This document shows positions 55,363 to 57,623 of a stretch of DNA of 57,623 bases, in pieces. Made by a program: the position numbers and the translations under genes. Source of the stretch: Spirochaetia bacterium (GTDB lineage Bacteria > Spirochaetota > Spirochaetia > Treponematales > Treponemataceae). The stretch lies in NCBI GenBank assembly GCA_900767955.1, contig CAAGBC010000015.1, forward strand, positions 1 through 57,623, written 5' to 3'. Position 1 is the stretch's first letter; each line of letters begins with the position of its first letter. Under the pieces are notes generated by a model that worked only from the letters and a program-made list of their open reading frames with translations, was not told the origin of the DNA and ran no database searches.

Positions 55363-56015
55363 TGAGTTACAAATTATTAATTAGTATAGTTCCCCATGAT
55401 ATGGGTGAATTAATCACGAATGCTACAAAAGCAGCTGGCGCTGGTGGTGGAACAATCCTAATGGGAAGAGGAACTGCCGCAAATGAAATAATTCAACTTT
55501 TGGGTTTTGGTGATACTTCTAAAGATATTGCTTATGTTGTTGTTGAAGATTCTATTCTTGAAAAAACTATTCTTTCTGTAAAAGAAGCAACTTCATCAAA
55601 AAAATCACACTTTGGTGTAATGTTTACTGTAAATGTAAGTGAATTTATTCGTAGTGGAAACCAAAATACTGTAGAAGAACCTAAGGGAGAAAATGATATG
55701 TCACAAAAAGATTCATATAAATTAATCAATGTTATTGTAAATAAAGGCTACGCAGATGATGCTATGGCTGCTGCAAGAAAAGCTGGTGCTGGCGGTGGAA
55801 CTATTATTGGTGCAAGAGGAACAGCAAAAGAAGGAGACGCAAAATTCTTTGGAGCAGAAATTGTTCCAGAAAAAGACATGTTATTGATTTTAGTTCCTGC
55901 AGAAAAAAGTGAAGATGTTGTAAATGCAATTCAATCCCTTCCTTGTTTTGAAAAAGCTGGTAGTGGTATTATTTTCTGTTCAAATGCTCACAATTTTTCT
56001 CTTTTAGGAAAATAA
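55362..56015 (+). CDS. Tandem PII-like regulator of the DUF1538 transporter
   Basis: A protein of 217 residues made of two PII-like domains joined by a short acidic linker (about residues 100-120). The first has KAAGAGGGTILMGRGTAANE, the second AARKAGAGGGTIIGARGTAK, each the A-G-A-G-G-G-T loop of nucleotide-binding PII-like proteins. The final part ENTRY IIFCSNAHNFSLLGK closes the second domain. The usual T-loop Tyr of GlnB is not evident. Coupled translation with the DUF1538 gene suggests that it binds a nucleotide and gates that transporter. The domain duplication parallels that of the transporter. Confidence 0.82.
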   Translation: MSYKLLISIVPHDMGELITNATKAAGAGGGTILMGRGTAANEIIQLLGFGDTSKDIAYVVVEDSILEKTILSVKEATSSKKSHFGVMFTVNVSEFIRSGNQNTVEEPKGENDMSQKDSYKLINVIVNKGYADDAMAAARKAGAGGGTIIGARGTAKEGDAKFFGAEIVPEKDMLLILVPAEKSEDVVNAIQSLPCFEKAGSGIIFCSNAHNFSLLGK

Positions 56016-56021
56016 ATTATT

Positions 56022-56837
56022 ATGACAGATTCTTTTTGCAAACAATCAATAGAAGAAAATATAAGCGACGATATAAATGTAGTCTTTTATGAAAAAACTG
56101 ATTCGACTATGGTTCAAGCAAAAAGAATTATTAATGAAAAAAGTTTTTCAAATATACATAAAACACTTGTAATTGCAACAGAACAATCTTCAGGCAAAGG
56201 TCGTCTAGGAAGAAGTTTTTATTCTCCTGGGATGGGGGGAATTTATTTTTCTGTGATTATTTCTGATGGAATTATTGAAAATCCTGCAATTATTACGGCT
56301 TCTGTTGCAACTGCTGTATGTCGTGCCATAAAAGCAATTTACAATAAAGATTGCAAAATAAAATGGGTAAATGACATTTTACTAAATAACAAAAAAATCT
56401 GCGGAATTTTAACTGAAGGAATAATTAATCCAGTTACTAATAAAATTGATACAGCAATAATAGGAATTGGAATAAATATTTTTGTTGATGATAAAACTGT
56501 TCCTGTGGAATTGCAAAATATTATTGGTGGAATTGTAGATAATCAAAATAACATAAAAAAAACACAATTGCTTTGTTCTGTTGTGGAAAATATTTTTGAT
56601 ATTTTTTTAACAAAGGAAAATATTCAAACTGCACTTGCTGAATATAAAAATAAATCTGCACTAATCGGAAAAAAAATAAAAGTGTTTCCTGTAATTGGGC
56701 AAATGGATAATTATTATTATTGTGTTGTGGAAGATATTTCTGAAGATGCAAAACTAATTGTTCGCACAGAAAGCGGCGAAGTGAAATATCTTGATAGTGG
56801 AGAAGTTTCTATTTTTTCAAAGAATGTTACTGAATAG
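56022..56837 (+). CDS. birA: Biotin-[acetyl-CoA-carboxylase] ligase
   Basis: A protein of 271 residues lacking the N-terminal helix-turn-helix of E. coli BirA, so it is a ligase only. FYEKTDSTMVQAKRI starts the catalytic domain, TEQSSGKGRLGRSFYSPGMG is the biotinyl-AMP loop (G-x-G-R-x-G-R), IKWVNDILLNNKKICGILTE is the biotin pocket with the catalytic Lys, and the C-terminal SH3-like domain follows. It biotinylates carboxyl carrier proteins. The RBS is weak (AGGA 13 bases away) and the gene starts six bases after the PII-like stop. Confidence 0.93.
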   Translation: MTDSFCKQSIEENISDDINVVFYEKTDSTMVQAKRIINEKSFSNIHKTLVIATEQSSGKGRLGRSFYSPGMGGIYFSVIISDGIIENPAIITASVATAVCRAIKAIYNKDCKIKWVNDILLNNKKICGILTEGIINPVTNKIDTAIIGIGINIFVDDKTVPVELQNIIGGIVDNQNNIKKTQLLCSVVENIFDIFLTKENIQTALAEYKNKSALIGKKIKVFPVIGQMDNYYYCVVEDISEDAKLIVRTESGEVKYLDSGEVSIFSKNVTE

Positions 56838-56842
56838 TTGGA

Positions 56843-56884
56843 AGCCATGTGGATTTGTTTTATAGCCACACGGATTTGTTCGTA
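56843..56884 (+). repeat. Two 21-bp tandem repeats and hairpin after birA
   Basis: AGCCATGTGGATTTGTTTTAT (56843-56863) is followed at once by a related unit starting AGCCACACGGATTTGTTCG (56864-56884); GTAGC-TAAC-GCTAC forms a small hairpin at 56882-56895. The 183-base gap between birA and the next gene shows nothing else clear. Confidence 0.6.
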
Positions 56885-57020
56885 GCTAACGCTACTCACT
56901 TTGAAGGGGCTCTATAAAGTAGATAATATAAAAAGATTACCTTTTTTGAGTTTTTGTGTTATATTATGAAAGTAGATGATGTGATTTGTAATTTGGTAAT
57001 ATGAAACATAGGTAAAGATT

Positions 57021-57191
57021 ATGACAACAGTATATCAAAAATATTTAACGATAGATGATATTCCTAATTCAAAAGGAAAACAGGTACTTTTGAAAATTTT
57101 ATCTTCTCCAAAGGTAGATAGAGAAAAACTTCGTAAAGATGTTTTAAAATATGAAAAAAAACGTTTAAAAGAATGGAAAGAAAGAAGATAA
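57021..57191 (+). CDS. Small charged protein, possible antitoxin
   Basis: A 56-residue protein, MTTVYQKYLTIDDIPNSKGK followed by a Lys/Arg-rich amphipathic C-terminus. I do not recognise the family. It has a modest RBS (AGG) and lies 18 bases before a broken GNAT-like gene. A small basic protein ahead of a GNAT-type gene is a common toxin-antitoxin layout, so it may be an orphaned antitoxin; this is inference. Confidence 0.5.
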   Translation: MTTVYQKYLTIDDIPNSKGKQVLLKILSSPKVDREKLRKDVLKYEKKRLKEWKERR

Positions 57192-57209
57192 AAAATAATA
57201 GGAATTATA

Positions 57210-57465
57210 ATGACTTTTATACCTTATAGAAACTGAAATATTTTCATATCAACATTTACTAGATTCTGATGAAAATTTGAAATTAATAAAGTCTTTTTCT
57301 GTAAAGGAAGAATCTGGTAAGGGACTTGAAAATTATCTTAAAAATGTATCTGAAATAGATGAAAGAAATGATTTAGCAAGAACTTACCTTGTAAGACTGT
57401 CTGCTAAGATAAAATCTTATCAGGTAGTTTTTTTTTGTTTTGGCAAATTAATTATTGAAAAATGA
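57210..57465 (+). pseudogene. Frameshifted, truncated GNAT-like gene
   Basis: AGGA six bases before an ATG starts MTFIPYRN, then stop; a -1 shift continues as IETEIFSYQHLLDSDENLKL, KSFSVKEESGKGLENYLKNV and EIDERNDLARTYLVRL, ending soon after a run of nine T (57428-57436). The R-T-Y-L-V strand and preceding helix pattern resemble the first 80 residues of a GNAT-type accessory protein; the acetyl-CoA site is missing. At least one frameshift and a C-terminal loss mark it as a relic. Confidence 0.5.
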
Positions 57466-57501
57466 ATGATGTTATAATAGAATCGAGAGTGTAAAAACTA
57501 C

Positions 57502-57623
<122 letters not shown>

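Overview
The window is AT-rich chromosomal DNA that looks like a host-associated spirochaete of the Treponema group. The pointers are a FlgM beside RsmI, many surface lipoproteins built on the formylglycine-generating-enzyme (FGE/SUMF1) fold, MucBP and Listeria-Bacteroides repeats on a lipoprotein, a GerMN protein, a large lipoprotein paired with a probable outer-membrane barrel, and LuxS/MTA-SAH nucleosidase/LspA in one operon. This assignment is inferred from protein families only. No rRNA, tRNA, CRISPR array, transposase, integrase or reverse transcriptase was recognised.

Region 1 (1-21.9 kb) is an accessory zone. Almost every gene is on the minus strand, most are small and unrelated to their neighbours: a YoeB/RelB-type toxin-antitoxin pair, GNAT acetyltransferases, SAM methyltransferases, alpha/beta hydrolases, a HAD phosphatase, a nucleosidase, a DUF4143 ATPase, NUDIX, MarR, a flavodoxin-fold reductase and a minimal pyrophosphatase-like protein. 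Between them lie gene fragments: a hydrolase N-terminus, a HAD C-terminus, a GNAT C-terminus, a DUF1349 N-terminus and an in-frame tail behind marR. Two plus-strand genes interrupt the array: an FGE lipoprotein inserted inside a duplicated HAD-hydrolase junction, and a 32-residue hydrophobic peptide with the layout of a type I toxin. Between 10.5 and 15.7 kb, related inverted-repeat elements lie 3' of successive genes, like recombination sites behind gene cassettes. Embedded in this zone is a three-gene fumarate reductase/succinate dehydrogenase operon (frdC-frdA-frdB). A membrane-protein gene has been inserted between frdC and frdA, with a 30-bp duplication of the frdC 3' end.

Region 2 (22-30.2 kb) is a surface-lipoprotein island: a 1180-residue lipoprotein with three MucBP/Listeria-Bacteroides repeats and two FGE-fold domains, a divergent 995-residue beta-helix lipoprotein, and a convergent FGE-fold lipoprotein. 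The promoter of the largest gene has a run of nine G between its -35 and -10 boxes, the layout of a phase-variable promoter.

Region 3 (30.3-56.8 kb) is ordinary conserved chromosome: prolyl-tRNA synthetase, an NfnAB transhydrogenase, a lipoprotein/barrel pair, MgtC, a dicarboxylate/amino-acid symporter, RsmI, FlgM, a degenerate iron-alcohol-dehydrogenase-like protein, a TrmH-type methylase, a GHKL-HDOD signalling protein, another FGE lipoprotein, a Nif3-like protein, LspA, the MTA/SAH nucleosidase-LuxS methyl-cycle pair, a DUF1538 transporter with its PII-like partner, and BirA. Many genes here have a -10 box only 6-8 nt before the start codon, which predicts leaderless mRNAs.

Region 4 (56.8 kb to the end) holds a small possible antitoxin gene, a frameshifted GNAT-like relic, and a promoter plus ATG running directly into 23 perfect CAAT repeats. 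That is a tetranucleotide contingency locus whose coding region lies beyond the window.
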